DNA from: Streptomyces sp. 3214.6
GTDB lineage: Bacteria > Actinomycetota > Actinomycetes > Streptomycetales > Streptomycetaceae
Direction of reading: 5' to 3'
Assembly (NCBI RefSeq): GCF_900129855.1
Contig: NZ_LT670819.1
Span: 6,448,001-6,512,000, forward strand
Length of the DNA: 64,000 nt
Shown here: positions 23,986-33,326 of the stretch, piece after piece
How the letters are laid out: every line of letters begins with the position of its first letter
Numbering within the stretch: the stretch's first letter is position 1
Position numbers and translations under genes: made by a program
Notes under the pieces: model-generated
The model's input: only the letters and a program-made list of their open reading frames with translations
Databases searched by the model: none
What the model was told of the DNA's origin: nothing

Positions 23986-24987
23986 TCAGGCCTTGACGCG
24001 GACCTCGTTGCGCAGCTTCGTGGTGATGTCGATCGCGACGTCCTTGGTGATGCCCTTCGTGACGTCACCCGGCGAGACCATGGCGATGGTGCTGTAGTCG
24101 GCCCACGCGCAGAACCAGTCGGTCTTCTCCTGCTTGGTTGCCTTGTCGGTGCCCTTGGCCGCCTGGCACTTCATGACCGCGCCGTCGAGGTCGACCTTCT
24201 CCGGCTCGCCGACCAGCTTGGCGTCCGAGGCGGTGCTGCTGCCGGAGGAGCTTTTCTCGGACGACGCCTTGAAGTTGGCGAAGAACGCGTCGAGCGCCTT
24301 CTCGGGGTCGGCGATCGTCCCGTAGGCGCCGGCGTAGGTGATGCCCTTGGCCGTCGCGAGCTCGGACGGGTTGGGAGCGGTGCTCGGGTCGTTGGGGTCG
24401 TACCCGGTCAGGTCCGCCGTCGAGTAGACGCCGACCACGCTCTTGCCGTTCTTGACACCGCTCTTCTCCAGGTCGGCGGCCGAGTCGTCGCCCGCGCTCG
24501 CGCCGTCCTTGGACGCCCGCTTGTAGTCGGTGAGGACGGTCGCCGGGGTGTCCAGCTTGTGGGCGCCGTCGTCCTTCAGGCCGCCCGCGCCGCCGCCTCC
24601 GCCGATCACGAAGTACGCGCCCACGCCGATCGCCGCCACGACCGCGACCGCGCCGACGACGATGGCCGCCTTCTTGCCCCCGCCGCCGCTCGGCGCCGGG
24701 GGTTGCGGGACGCCGTAGGGAGGCTGGCCGTACGGCGGCTGCTGCCCGTAGGGAGGGGTCGGGGGCTGGCCGTACGGCGGCTGCTGGCCGTAGGGCGGGG
24801 CCTGCGGGGGGACGCCCTGCGGGGGCTGCTGCGGGTAGCCGTAGCCGGGCTGCGGGGCGGGAGGCTGCTGGGGGTAGCCGTAGCCGGGCTGGGGCGCCTG
24901 CGGCGGCTGGCCGTACGGACCGGGCTGGCCGTACGGTCCGGGCTGCTGGGGCTGCCCGCCGTACGGGCCCGGCTGGTTGTGACTCAT
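23986..24987 (-). CDS. Proline/glycine/tyrosine-rich single-pass membrane protein
   Basis: 333 residues. Residues 1-100 are a low-complexity cytoplasmic region of repeats such as QPGYGYPQQPP (two copies) and QQPPYGQPP; then GGGGKKAAIVVGAVAVVAAI starts one membrane helix (about 105-128); the rest is an extracellular domain with two Cys (MKCQ, WFCAW) likely disulfide-bonded. This layout is typical of Streptomyces proteins of unknown function; the Pro/Tyr-rich part may bind partners or phase-separate, and the outer domain is not a family I recognise with certainty. Start ATG 24987 has GAGGGGA upstream. Divergent from valS. Confidence 0.75.
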   Translation of the reverse strand: MSHNQPGPYGGQPQQPGPYGQPGPYGQPPQAPQPGYGYPQQPPAPQPGYGYPQQPPQGVPPQAPPYGQQPPYGQPPTPPYGQQPPYGQPPYGVPQPPAPSGGGGKKAAIVVGAVAVVAAIGVGAYFVIGGGGGAGGLKDDGAHKLDTPATVLTDYKRASKDGASAGDDSAADLEKSGVKNGKSVVGVYSTADLTGYDPNDPSTAPNPSELATAKGITYAGAYGTIADPEKALDAFFANFKASSEKSSSGSSTASDAKLVGEPEKVDLDGAVMKCQAAKGTDKATKQEKTDWFCAWADYSTIAMVSPGDVTKGITKDVAIDITTKLRNEVRVKA

Positions 24988-25111
24988 CTCTGGGTTCCCC
25001 TCCAGATGCTTATGTGATTTTCACATCCTGGCTCAAAGCCAACACCTGCACGGCAGCGGGGGCCCGACCGTTACACGGCAAACACGTTTCGGGACGGCCC
25101 GGTGACACCCC

Positions 25112-25117
25112 TAAACT
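25112..25117 (+). promoter_or_regulatory. Putative -10 box of valS (leaderless type)
   Basis: TAAACT ends 6 nt before GTG 25124, with no ribosome site between, so transcription probably starts at the start codon. Confidence 0.5.
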
Positions 25118-25123
25118 GGGCCC

Positions 25124-27748
25124 GTGACCGAGAACGCTCAGCAGCAGCCACCAGCGCCCCCCACCGAACTGCCGACCCAGTACGCGCCGGCCGACGTAGA
25201 GGGGCCGCTGTACGAGCGCTGGGTAGAGCGCGGTTACTTCGAGGCGGACGCGAAGAGCGACAAGCCTCCGTACACGATCGTCATCCCGCCGCCGAACGTC
25301 ACGGGCAGCCTGCACCTGGGCCACGCCTTCGAGCACACGCTCATCGACGCCCTCACCCGCCGCAAGCGCATGCAGGGCCACGAGACGCTGTGGCAGCCCG
25401 GCATGGACCACGCGGGCATCGCCACACAGAACGTCGTCGAGCGTGAACTGGGCAAGGAGGGCAAGTCCCGGCACGACCTCGGCCGTGAGGCGTTCGTCGA
25501 GCGCGTCTGGCAGTGGAAGGGCGAGTCCGGCGGCCAGATCAGCGGCCAGATGCGCCGCCTGGGCGACGGCGTCGCCTGGTCGCGCGAGCGCTTCACCATG
25601 GACGAGGGCCTCTCCCAGGCCGTCCAGACCATCTTCAAGCGGCTCTACGACGACGAGCTCATCTACCGCGCCGAGCGCATCATCAACTGGTGTCCGCGCT
25701 GCCTGACCGCGATCTCCGACATCGAGGTCGAGTACCAGGACGACGACGGCGAGCTCGTCTCCATGAAGTACGGCGAGGGGGACGACACCATCGTCGTCGC
25801 CACCACGCGCGCGGAGACGATGCTCGGTGACACGGCCGTCGCCGTCCACCCCGACGACGAGCGCTACAAGCACCTGGTCGGCAAGGAGATCCGCCTTCCG
25901 CTGACCGACCGCTTCATCCCGGTCGTCGCCGACACGCACGTCGACCCCGAGTTCGGCACCGGCGCCGTCAAGGTGACCCCGGCGCACGACCCGAACGACT
26001 TCGAGATCGGCCAGCGCCACAACCTGCCGTCCCTCACGATCATGGACGAGCACGCCGTCATCACCGCCCACGGCCCCTTCCAGGGCCTGGACCGGCTCGA
26101 GGCCCGCTCCGCCATCGTCGCCGCCCTGCGTGCCGAGGGCCGGATCGTCGCCGAGAAGCGGCCGTACGTCCACAGCGTCGGCCACTGCTCGCGCTGCAAG
26201 ACGACCATCGAGCCGCGCCTGTCCATGCAGTGGTGGGTCAAGGTCGGCCCGCTCGCGAAGGCGGCCGGTGACGCCGTCCGTGACGGCCGGGTCAAGATCC
26301 ACCCGCAGGAGATGGAGAAGCGCTACTTCGACTGGGTCGACAACCTCCACGACTGGTGCATCTCGCGGCAGTTGTGGTGGGGACACCGGATCCCGGTCTG
26401 GTACGGCCCCAACGGCGAGGTCGTCTGCGTCGGTCCCGACGACGAGGCTCCGGCCGGCGAGGGCTGGCACCAGGACACCGACGTCCTCGACACCTGGTTC
26501 TCCTCCGGCCTGTGGCCCTTCTCGACGCTCGGCTGGCCCGAACAGACCGAGTCGCTCGCGAAGTTCTACCCGAACTCGGTCCTGGTCACCGGCTACGACA
26601 TCCTCTTCTTCTGGGTCGCCCGGATGATGATGTTCGGCCTGTACGCGATGGACGGCACCCCGCCGTTCCACACCATCGCCCTGCACGGCATGGTCCGCGA
26701 CCAGTTCGGCAAGAAGATGTCGAAGTCCTTCGGCAACGCGGTCAACCCGCTGGACTGGATGGACAAGTACGGCTCCGACGCGCTCCGGTTCACCCTGGCC
26801 CGTGGCGCCAACCCCGGCGTCGACGTCCCGATCGGCGAGGACTGGGTCCAGGGCTCCCGCAACTTCGCCAACAAGATCTGGAACGCCACGCGCTTCGCGC
26901 TGATGAACGGCGCCACGGTCGACGGCCCGCTGCCGGACGCCTCGAAGATGTCGGCGACCGACCGCTGGATCCTCTCCCGCCTCAACTCCGTCGTCGCCGA
27001 AGTCGACGCGCTCTACGAGGACTACCAGTTCGCGAAGCTCTCCGACGCGCTGTTCCACTTCGCGTGGGACGAGGTCTTCGACTGGTACGTCGAGCTGTCC
27101 AAGACGACGTTCATGGCGGGCGGCGAGCCGGCCGAGGTCAGCAAGCGCGTCCTCGGCGAGGTCCTCGACGTCACCCTGAAGCTGCTGCACCCGATCGTCC
27201 CGTTCGTCACGGAGACGCTCTGGACGACGCTGACCGGCGGCGAGTCGGTCGTCATCGCCGAGTGGCCGAAGGACAGTGGCTTCCGGGACGCGGTCGCCGA
27301 GCGGGAGATCGAGAGCCTCCAGTCGGTGATCACCGAGGTCCGCCGCTTCCGCGCCGACCAGGGTCTGCAGCCCGGCCAGCGGGTCCCGGCCCGCCTCACG
27401 CTGGACGGCACGCCGTTCGCCGCGCATGAGGCCGCCATCCGCCAACTCCTGCGCCTCCAGCCGGAGGGCGAGAGCTTCTCGGCGACGGCGACCCTGCCGG
27501 TCGCGGGCGCCACGGTCGCGCTGGACCTGTCCGGCACGATCGACGTGGCCGCCGAGCGCAAGCGCCTCGCCAAGGACCTGGCCGCCGCCGAGAAGGAGAA
27601 GGCCCAGGCGAACGCCAAGCTGGGCAACGAGGCGTTCCTCGCGAAGGCCCCGGACCAGGTGGTCGACAAGATCCGCACCCGCCTCGCCAAGGCGGACGAG
27701 GACATCGCCCGCATCCAGACCCAGCTGGAGCGCCTGCCCGAGGCGTGA
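25124..27748 (+). CDS. valS: Valyl-tRNA synthetase
   Basis: 874 residues; class Ia synthetase charging tRNA-Val. HIGH-type motif in NVTGSLHLGHAF (near residue 65), CP1 editing domain (about 190-330, for example VVATTRAETMLGDTAVAV and GTGAVKVTPAHDPND), KMSKS in GKKMSKSFGN (near 531), anticodon-binding domain and a C-terminal coiled-coil arm rich in Lys/Ala/Glu (from about 805). Length and order are normal for the family. Starts with GTG, probably on a leaderless mRNA. A strong hairpin separates it from folC. Confidence 0.97.
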   Translation: MTENAQQQPPAPPTELPTQYAPADVEGPLYERWVERGYFEADAKSDKPPYTIVIPPPNVTGSLHLGHAFEHTLIDALTRRKRMQGHETLWQPGMDHAGIATQNVVERELGKEGKSRHDLGREAFVERVWQWKGESGGQISGQMRRLGDGVAWSRERFTMDEGLSQAVQTIFKRLYDDELIYRAERIINWCPRCLTAISDIEVEYQDDDGELVSMKYGEGDDTIVVATTRAETMLGDTAVAVHPDDERYKHLVGKEIRLPLTDRFIPVVADTHVDPEFGTGAVKVTPAHDPNDFEIGQRHNLPSLTIMDEHAVITAHGPFQGLDRLEARSAIVAALRAEGRIVAEKRPYVHSVGHCSRCKTTIEPRLSMQWWVKVGPLAKAAGDAVRDGRVKIHPQEMEKRYFDWVDNLHDWCISRQLWWGHRIPVWYGPNGEVVCVGPDDEAPAGEGWHQDTDVLDTWFSSGLWPFSTLGWPEQTESLAKFYPNSVLVTGYDILFFWVARMMMFGLYAMDGTPPFHTIALHGMVRDQFGKKMSKSFGNAVNPLDWMDKYGSDALRFTLARGANPGVDVPIGEDWVQGSRNFANKIWNATRFALMNGATVDGPLPDASKMSATDRWILSRLNSVVAEVDALYEDYQFAKLSDALFHFAWDEVFDWYVELSKTTFMAGGEPAEVSKRVLGEVLDVTLKLLHPIVPFVTETLWTTLTGGESVVIAEWPKDSGFRDAVAEREIESLQSVITEVRRFRADQGLQPGQRVPARLTLDGTPFAAHEAAIRQLLRLQPEGESFSATATLPVAGATVALDLSGTIDVAAERKRLAKDLAAAEKEKAQANAKLGNEAFLAKAPDQVVDKIRTRLAKADEDIARIQTQLERLPEA

Positions 27749-27760
27749 CGGCCGGCACCT

Positions 27761-27852
27761 GGGCGAAGGCCCCCGGAACCAGTACGGCTGCCAGTGCGGC
27801 CCATACGGCCCATACGGCCAGTACGGCAGCACGGTTCCGGGGGCCTTCGCCC
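27761..27852 (+). terminator. Long inverted repeat between valS and folC
   Basis: A perfect 20-bp arm GGGCGAAGGCCCCCGGAACC (27761-27780) is matched by its complement at 27833-27852. The 52-nt interior contains variants of a 10-bp unit (CATACGGCCC twice, then CAGTACGG) and a second inner pairing GCTGCC/GGCAGC. Most likely the valS terminator, unusually large. Confidence 0.75.
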
Positions 27853-27873
27853 GCGTCTGTCAGTGGCCGTCCG

Positions 27874-27879
27874 TAGACT
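27874..27879 (+). promoter_or_regulatory. Putative -10 box of folC (leaderless type)
   Basis: TAGACT ends 6 nt before GTG 27886. It lies downstream of the valS hairpin, so folC has its own promoter. Confidence 0.5.
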
Positions 27880-27885
27880 GGCCCT

Positions 27886-29370
27886 GTGACTGAAAGCGAC
27901 CCCTTCGACGAGATCGTCGCCGCCGAGACCGACCGCGACCCGGACCTCGCGGTCATCGAGGCAGGCAGCCGCACCCTCCGTACCCAGGGCGGCGCGCCGC
28001 AGGCCGACGTGCCGGGGCGTCCCGAGGACCCCGAGGTCGACAAGGCCCTGCGCGAGGTCGAGGCGGAGCTGGCCACCCGCTGGGGCGAGACCAAGCTGGA
28101 GCCGTCCGTCGGCCGCATCGCCGCGCTGATGGACGTGCTGGGGGACCCGCAGCGCTCGTACCCCTCGATCCACATCACGGGGACGAACGGCAAGACGTCC
28201 ACGGCCCGCATGATCGAGGCCCTGCTCGGCGCCTTCGAGCTGCGCACCGGCCGGTACACGAGCCCGCACGTCCAGTCGATCACCGAGCGGATCAGCCTCG
28301 ACGGCGCCCCGATCTCCGCCGAGCGGTTCATCGAGACGTACCAGGACATCAAGCCGTACATCGACATGGTCGACGGACAGCAGGAGTACCGGCTGTCCTT
28401 CTTCGAGGTGCTCACCGGCATGGCGTACGCCGCGTTCGCGGACGCGCCCGTCGACGTCGCCGTCGTCGAAGTGGGGATGGGCGGCTCGTGGGACGCCACG
28501 AACGTCATCGACGGTGACGTCGCCGTCGTCACGCCCATCGACCTGGACCACACCGACCGGCTCGGGGAGACGCCCGCCGCGATCGCCGTCGAGAAGGGCG
28601 GGATCATCAAGCAGGACGCGACGGTCATCCTGGCCCAGCAGCCCGTCGACGCGGCCCAGGTGCTGCTGAAGAAGGCCGTCGAGGTCGATGCGACCGTGGC
28701 CCGGGAAGGGCTGGAGTTCGGGGTCGTCGCCCGGCAGGTCGCCGTCGGCGGGCAGCTGGTCACCCTGCGCGGGCTGGGCGGCGAGTACCCCGAGGTGTAT
28801 CTGCCGCTGCACGGCCCCTACCAGGCGCACAACGCGGCTGTCGCGCTCGCCGCCGTCGAGGCGTTCTTCGGCGTCGGCTCCCAGCGGCCCGAGCCGCTCG
28901 ACATCGACACGGTCCGCAAGGCCTTCGCCGCCGTCTCCTCGCCGGGCCGCCTCGAAGTCGTACGGCGCTCCCCGACGATCGTCCTGGACGCCGCGCACAA
29001 CCCGGCCGGCGCCCGTGCCACCGCCGAGGCGGTCGGCGAGGCCTTCGACTTCAGCAGGCTGATCGGCGTGGTCGGGGCCAGCGGCGACAAGAACGTACGG
29101 GGTCTGCTGGAGGCCTTCGAGCCGATCTTCGCGGAGATCGTCGTCACCCAGAACACCAGCCACCGCGCGATGGACGCCGACGAGCTGGCGGCGATCGCCG
29201 TCGAGGTGTTCGGCGACGACCGCGTGCAGGTCGAACCGCGGCTGCCCGACGCGCTGGAGGCGGCGATCACGCTCGCCGAGGAGGAGGGCGAGTTCGCCGG
29301 CGGCGGCGTGCTGGTCACCGGGTCCGTCATCACCGTCGGCGAGGCCCGACTGCTTCTCGGGAAGGGCTGA
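27886..29370 (+). CDS. folC: Folylpolyglutamate synthase / dihydrofolate synthase
   Basis: 494 residues. P-loop ITGTNGKTSTARM near residue 98, then YTSPHVQSITERI (substrate loop), VEVGMGGSWDATNV, and the Mur-ligase C-terminal domain (VLDAAHNPAGARA). It adds glutamate to folates and may also make dihydrofolate from dihydropteroate. The N-terminal ~60 residues before the conserved core are acidic, as in other actinobacterial homologues. Followed after 10 nt by the DUF4233 gene, its usual neighbour. Confidence 0.94.
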   Translation: MTESDPFDEIVAAETDRDPDLAVIEAGSRTLRTQGGAPQADVPGRPEDPEVDKALREVEAELATRWGETKLEPSVGRIAALMDVLGDPQRSYPSIHITGTNGKTSTARMIEALLGAFELRTGRYTSPHVQSITERISLDGAPISAERFIETYQDIKPYIDMVDGQQEYRLSFFEVLTGMAYAAFADAPVDVAVVEVGMGGSWDATNVIDGDVAVVTPIDLDHTDRLGETPAAIAVEKGGIIKQDATVILAQQPVDAAQVLLKKAVEVDATVAREGLEFGVVARQVAVGGQLVTLRGLGGEYPEVYLPLHGPYQAHNAAVALAAVEAFFGVGSQRPEPLDIDTVRKAFAAVSSPGRLEVVRRSPTIVLDAAHNPAGARATAEAVGEAFDFSRLIGVVGASGDKNVRGLLEAFEPIFAEIVVTQNTSHRAMDADELAAIAVEVFGDDRVQVEPRLPDALEAAITLAEEEGEFAGGGVLVTGSVITVGEARLLLGKG

Positions 29371-29380
29371 GGTCCCCGCC

Positions 29381-29746
29381 ATGCGAACGCTCTGCTCCTC
29401 GACCCTGATCGGCGAGTTCTTCATCATCGGCTTCGCCGGTCTGGTCGCCATGAAGGACGCCGACCTGTCCACGTCCACGGTGTGGACGGTCTGTGGCATC
29501 GCCATGCTCCTCAGCGTGCTGCTGTGCGGTGTGGTCACCCGGCCCGGGGGCGTCGCCCTCGGCTGGGCGCTGCAGATCGCCCTCGTCGCCTCCGGCTTCT
29601 TCGTCCCCATCATGTTCTTCATGGGGGTCCTGTTCGGGGCCCTGTGGTGGGCGTCCGTGCACTTCGGCAGAAAGATCGACGAGGCCAAGGCCCGCTTCGC
29701 CGCGCAAGCCGCAGCAACCTCTCCGGATACTGCTGACGCTGCGTAA
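29381..29746 (+). CDS. DUF4233 membrane protein
   Basis: 121 residues with three to four hydrophobic segments (LIGEFFIIGFAGLVAM, TVWTVCGIAMLLSVLLCGVV, VALGWALQIALVASGFFVPI, FFMGVLFGALWWASV) and a basic C-terminal tail. DUF4233 proteins nearly always sit between folC and ndk in actinobacteria (from memory), as here; function unknown. The 10-nt gap to folC implies one transcript. Confidence 0.85.
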   Translation: MRTLCSSTLIGEFFIIGFAGLVAMKDADLSTSTVWTVCGIAMLLSVLLCGVVTRPGGVALGWALQIALVASGFFVPIMFFMGVLFGALWWASVHFGRKIDEAKARFAAQAAATSPDTADAA

Positions 29747-29838
29747 CAGGCACCGGGACACGCCCTGTAACCTCATCCCACCGCACACACCGGCCGTACG
29801 AACCGGCTGTGGAATCCGGCAGTAGAAGGAGTCACCTC

Positions 29839-30252
29839 GTGAGCCAGCGCACCCTCGTCCTGCTCAAGCCCGACGCGGTCCGTCGTGGCCTGACCGGCGA
29901 GATCATCAGCCGTATCGAGCGCAAGGCCGGCTGGCAGATCACCGCGCTGGAGCTGCGCACCCTGGACCAGGACACGCTGGAGCAGCACTACGGCGAGCAC
30001 AAGGGCAAGCCGTTCTACGAGCCGCTGGTGGAGTTCATGGCCTCCGGCCCGGTCGTCGCGCTGATCGTCGAGGGCGAGCGGGTCATCGAGGGCGTGCGCG
30101 CGCTCGCCGGTCCGACCGACCCGATCGCCGCCGCCCCCGGCTCCATCCGCGGCGACTACGGCGTGATCGTCCGCGAGAACCTGATCCACGCCTCCGACTC
30201 CGAGGAGTCCGCCGAGCGTGAGGTGAAGATCTTCTTCCCCGGTCGCGTCTGA
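29839..30252 (+). CDS. ndk: Nucleoside diphosphate kinase
   Basis: 137 residues from GTG 29839 with AGAAGGAG upstream. Moves the gamma phosphate from NTP to NDP through a phospho-histidine: His117 in ENLIHASDS. Other signatures: LVLLKPDAVRRGL at the N-terminus and PGSIRGDYG. Normal length. Separate from folC-DUF4233 by 92 nt. Confidence 0.97.
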   Translation: MSQRTLVLLKPDAVRRGLTGEIISRIERKAGWQITALELRTLDQDTLEQHYGEHKGKPFYEPLVEFMASGPVVALIVEGERVIEGVRALAGPTDPIAAAPGSIRGDYGVIVRENLIHASDSEESAEREVKIFFPGRV

Positions 30253-30269
30253 CACCGACCGCAGCCGAG

Positions 30270-30299
30270 TGGCCCAACTGGCCCAACTGGCCCAACTGG
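30270..30299. repeat. Short tandem repeat between ndk and mreB
   Basis: The 9-bp unit TGGCCCAAC is repeated three times in a row plus a partial copy. It lies in the 263-bp spacer before mreB, which otherwise must hold the mreB promoter; no regulator site is recognised. Confidence 0.7.
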
Positions 30300-30515
30300 C
30301 GGAAGCGGCGAAGCGGCTGAAACGGGCGATCGAGGGAACGCGAGCCCCCGAACGCCCGTCTCCAGAAGCGAACCCACACAGCATCTGCAAACAATGGCGG
30401 AGACCGCTCCGCAGTGTTCGTGCAGGCGCGTTTACGATGGAAGCCTTCACGTCACAGCACCCACCACGCCGACCTGAAAAGCCCTCAAAGCTCATGGAAG
30501 GCCAGTCGAATCCTG

Positions 30516-31547
30516 ATGGGGAACTCAATGTCGTTCATCGGCCGTGACATGGCTGTCGACCTCGGGACCGCCAACACGCTGGTGTACGTCAGGGGTCGCG
30601 GGATCGTACTCAACGAGCCGTCCGTCGTCGCGATCAACACCAACACCGGTGGCATCCTCGCGGTCGGCGCCGAAGCGAAGAAGATGATCGGGCGCACCCC
30701 CGGCAACATCGTTGCCGTGCGTCCGCTGAAGGACGGCGTGATCGCCGACTTCGAGATCACCGAGCGGATGCTCCGCTACTTCATCCTGAAGATCCACAAG
30801 CGGCGGTATCTGGCTCGGCCGCGGGTCGTCGTCTGCGTGCCCTCGGGCATCACGGGCGTCGAGCGCCGCGCCGTCATCGAGGCGTCGACCCAGGCCGGCG
30901 CCCGTCAGGTGCACATCATCGAGGAGCCCATGGCCGCGGCCATCGGCTCCGGGCTGCCGGTCCACGAGGCCACGGGCAACATGGTGGTGGACATCGGCGG
31001 CGGCACCACGGAGGTCGCGGTCATCTCGCTCGGCGGCATCGTCACCGCCCAGTCCATCCGTGTCGCGGGCGACGAACTGGACAACGCGATCATCCAGCAC
31101 ATCAAGAAGGAGTACAGCCTCCTCCTCGGTGAGCGGACCGCCGAACAGATCAAGATCACGATCGGTTCGGCGTACGACCTCGACGACGACCAGCACACCG
31201 AAATCCGCGGCCGGGACCTCGTCTCCGGCCTGCCCAAGACCGTCGTCATCTCGGCCGCCGAGGTGCGCAAGGCGATCGAGGAGCCGGTCAACGCGATCGT
31301 GGACGCCGTGAAGACCACCCTCGACAAGTGTCCGCCGGAGCTGTCCGGCGACATCATGGACCGCGGAATCGTTCTGACCGGCGGCGGAGCCCTGCTGCGC
31401 GGTCTGGACGAGCGGCTGCGCCGGGAGACCGGCATGCCCATCCACATCGCCGAGGACCCGCTGGACAGCGTGGCGCTCGGCTCCGGAAAGTGCGTCGAGG
31501 AGTTCGAGGCGCTGCAGCAGGTCCTGGACGCCGCGCCCCGCAGATGA
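30516..31547 (+). CDS. mreB: Rod-shape-determining actin homologue MreB
   Basis: 343 residues from ATG 30516 (MGNSMSFIGRD); ATG 30528 is an alternative with a closer GGGGAA site. Actin-fold ATP-binding motifs: DMAVDLGTANTLVYV (phosphate 1), VVDIGGGTTEVAVISLGG (phosphate 2) and GIVLTGGGALLRGLD (adenosine). In Streptomyces MreB acts in spore-wall synthesis more than in vegetative growth (established for S. coelicolor). First gene of mreB-mreC-mreD-pbp2-rodA. Confidence 0.96.
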   Translation: MGNSMSFIGRDMAVDLGTANTLVYVRGRGIVLNEPSVVAINTNTGGILAVGAEAKKMIGRTPGNIVAVRPLKDGVIADFEITERMLRYFILKIHKRRYLARPRVVVCVPSGITGVERRAVIEASTQAGARQVHIIEEPMAAAIGSGLPVHEATGNMVVDIGGGTTEVAVISLGGIVTAQSIRVAGDELDNAIIQHIKKEYSLLLGERTAEQIKITIGSAYDLDDDQHTEIRGRDLVSGLPKTVVISAAEVRKAIEEPVNAIVDAVKTTLDKCPPELSGDIMDRGIVLTGGGALLRGLDERLRRETGMPIHIAEDPLDSVALGSGKCVEEFEALQQVLDAAPRR

Positions 31548-31703
31548 CGTAACGCTTCGATTCCGCCGTACGGGATGATCTCCTCTCGTGCGGCGGATCG
31601 TTGATATCGAGGCATAAGCTCCCACAAAGCGCCCTTGGTCATCTTGGCCCGGGGCTACCCGAATTCCTGGTTTTTCTCTCGAGGAAGGGCACGGCCGCCG
31701 CAC

Positions 31704-32642
31704 GTGAGGGACACACGAGAGAGTCGGCTGCTCCTGGTGCTGCTGATCGCCATCGCGTTCGCGCTGATCACGGTGGACATCCGCGGCGGGGAGGACTCCC
31801 CGGTCGATGGTGCCCGGCAGGCCGCGGCCGCGGTCTTCGGTCCGATCGAGGACGGTGTGTCGTCGGCGGTGGATCCCGTCGGCAACGCCGTCTCCGCCGT
31901 CCGTGACTCCGGCGAACGCCATGACCGGCTCTCCGAGCTGGAGAAGGAGAACGCGGCCCTCAAGGCTAAACTCGGCAGTGACGACCGCAACCGCAGCCGC
32001 CTCGCGCAGCTCGACAAGATGCTGAAGATCGCCGGCGCGGGCCAGTACGGCATCAAGGGCGCCGAGGTCATCGCGATAGGAGCGGCCCAGGGCTTCTCCT
32101 GGACCATCACCATCGACGTCGGCGCGAACGACGGCGTCAAGCGCGACATGACGGTCCTCAACGGGGACGGGCTGGTCGGACGGGTCACCACCGTCGGGCC
32201 CGACACCGCGACCGTGCTCCTCGCCTCCGATCCCGACTTCACCGTCGGCACCCGTATGGAGGCGTCCGACGAGCTCGGCTTCGCGTCCGGGCAGGGCGAC
32301 CGGCCGCTGCGCGTGGAACTCCTCAACGGCAAGGCCGATGTGAAGAAGGGCGACCGGCTGGTCACCTTCGGCTCGCAGGCCGACAAGCCCTTCGTGCCCG
32401 GCGTCCCCGTCGGCGTCGTCTCCCGTGTCGACCCCTCCGGCGGTGACCTCACCCGCACCCTCTACGTCACGCCGTACGTCAGCTTCACCAAGCTCGACAT
32501 CGTCGGCGTCGTCGTCCAGGCCCCGAAGAAGGACCCGCGCGACACCGTGCTCCCCTCGAAGCCCAAACCGGTTCCCACGCCGACGGTGACCGTCACGGTC
32601 ACTCCGAGCGCGAACGCACCCGAAGACGGCCAGCAGCAGTAG
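31704..32642 (+). CDS. mreC: Rod-shape-determining protein MreC
   Basis: 312 residues from GTG 31704 (MRDTRESRLLLVLLIAIAF); a TTG at 31635 in the same frame would add an atypical basic extension. One membrane helix (about 9-24), a coiled coil (ERHDRLSELEKENAALKAKL) and two beta-barrel domains (GLVGRVTTVGPDTATVLLAS; GVPVGVVSRVDPSGG), then a Pro/Thr tail (KPVPTPTVTVTVTPS). It links MreB and cell-wall synthases outside the membrane. Confidence 0.93.
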   Translation: MRDTRESRLLLVLLIAIAFALITVDIRGGEDSPVDGARQAAAAVFGPIEDGVSSAVDPVGNAVSAVRDSGERHDRLSELEKENAALKAKLGSDDRNRSRLAQLDKMLKIAGAGQYGIKGAEVIAIGAAQGFSWTITIDVGANDGVKRDMTVLNGDGLVGRVTTVGPDTATVLLASDPDFTVGTRMEASDELGFASGQGDRPLRVELLNGKADVKKGDRLVTFGSQADKPFVPGVPVGVVSRVDPSGGDLTRTLYVTPYVSFTKLDIVGVVVQAPKKDPRDTVLPSKPKPVPTPTVTVTVTPSANAPEDGQQQ

Positions 32643-32657
32643 GAGCTGACAACCCCC

Positions 32658-33326
32658 ATGCGCGTCAACCGGATCCTGCTCTCCGTCCCGCTGGTCGTCG
32701 TCGCCCTGGTGATCCAGGTGAGCGTGCTCGCCCGCCTCCACCTCCCCGGCGCCGTCCCCGACCTCCTCCTGCTCACCGTCCTGGGCCTCGCCATGGTCTA
32801 CGGCCATGTCGGGGGCGCCCTCATCGGCTTCGGCGCCGGTCTGCTGGCCGACCTCGCGCCGCCCGCCGACCACGCCGCCGGGCGCTACGCCCTGGTGCTG
32901 TGCGTGATCGGCTACCTCGCCGGGCTCATCAAGCCCGAGACCGGCCAGATCAAGTCGGCCACCGGCCCCATGGTCGTGGTCGTCGGCGCCGCGATCGGCT
33001 CCACCCTGCTGTACGCGGGGGTCGGCGCCCTCGTCGGTGACACCACCGCCCGTCATGTCGGCCTCACCGGGCTGCTGTTCACGGCCGCCCTGTACGACCT
33101 GCTGCTCGCCCCGTTCGTGGTCCCCGCGATCATGTTCCTGGCGCGGCGCGCCGACAACGATCCGCTCGCGGAGACCAACTCCGCCAAGAACCCCGACATC
33201 TCCTCCGGCTGGCTCTCCTCCGGGACGGGTCTCAGGATCGGAGGCCAGCGCGGCGGCCTGAAGCTGAAGGCGGCCAAGTCTCGGGCCACCCGGGCGGGGC
33301 GCATCAAGGGGGTCAAGCGGCTGTGA
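32658..33326 (+). CDS. mreD: Rod-shape-determining protein MreD
   Basis: 222 residues with five or six membrane segments (ILLSVPLVVVALVIQVSVLA, LLLLTVLGLAMVYG, ALIGFGAGLLADLAPP) and a long basic C-terminal tail (RIGGQRGGLKLKAAKSRATR) not found in E. coli MreD but usual in Streptomyces. Starts 15 nt after mreC with GGAGCTG upstream. Its stop overlaps a GTG that begins the His-rich frame at 33323. Confidence 0.92.
   Translation: MRVNRILLSVPLVVVALVIQVSVLARLHLPGAVPDLLLLTVLGLAMVYGHVGGALIGFGAGLLADLAPPADHAAGRYALVLCVIGYLAGLIKPETGQIKSATGPMVVVVGAAIGSTLLYAGVGALVGDTTARHVGLTGLLFTAALYDLLLAPFVVPAIMFLARRADNDPLAETNSAKNPDISSGWLSSGTGLRIGGQRGGLKLKAAKSRATRAGRIKGVKRL

Noticed and set aside
24988..25123. T-box leader for valS
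   Set aside because: Only 136 bp lie upstream, no T-box core is visible, and the -10 box just before GTG suggests a leaderless mRNA.
30269..30547. A 92-codon frame between ndk and mreB
   Set aside because: Its start is the 9-bp tandem repeat (AQLAQLAQLA), it overlaps the mreB start in another frame and has no ribosome site.
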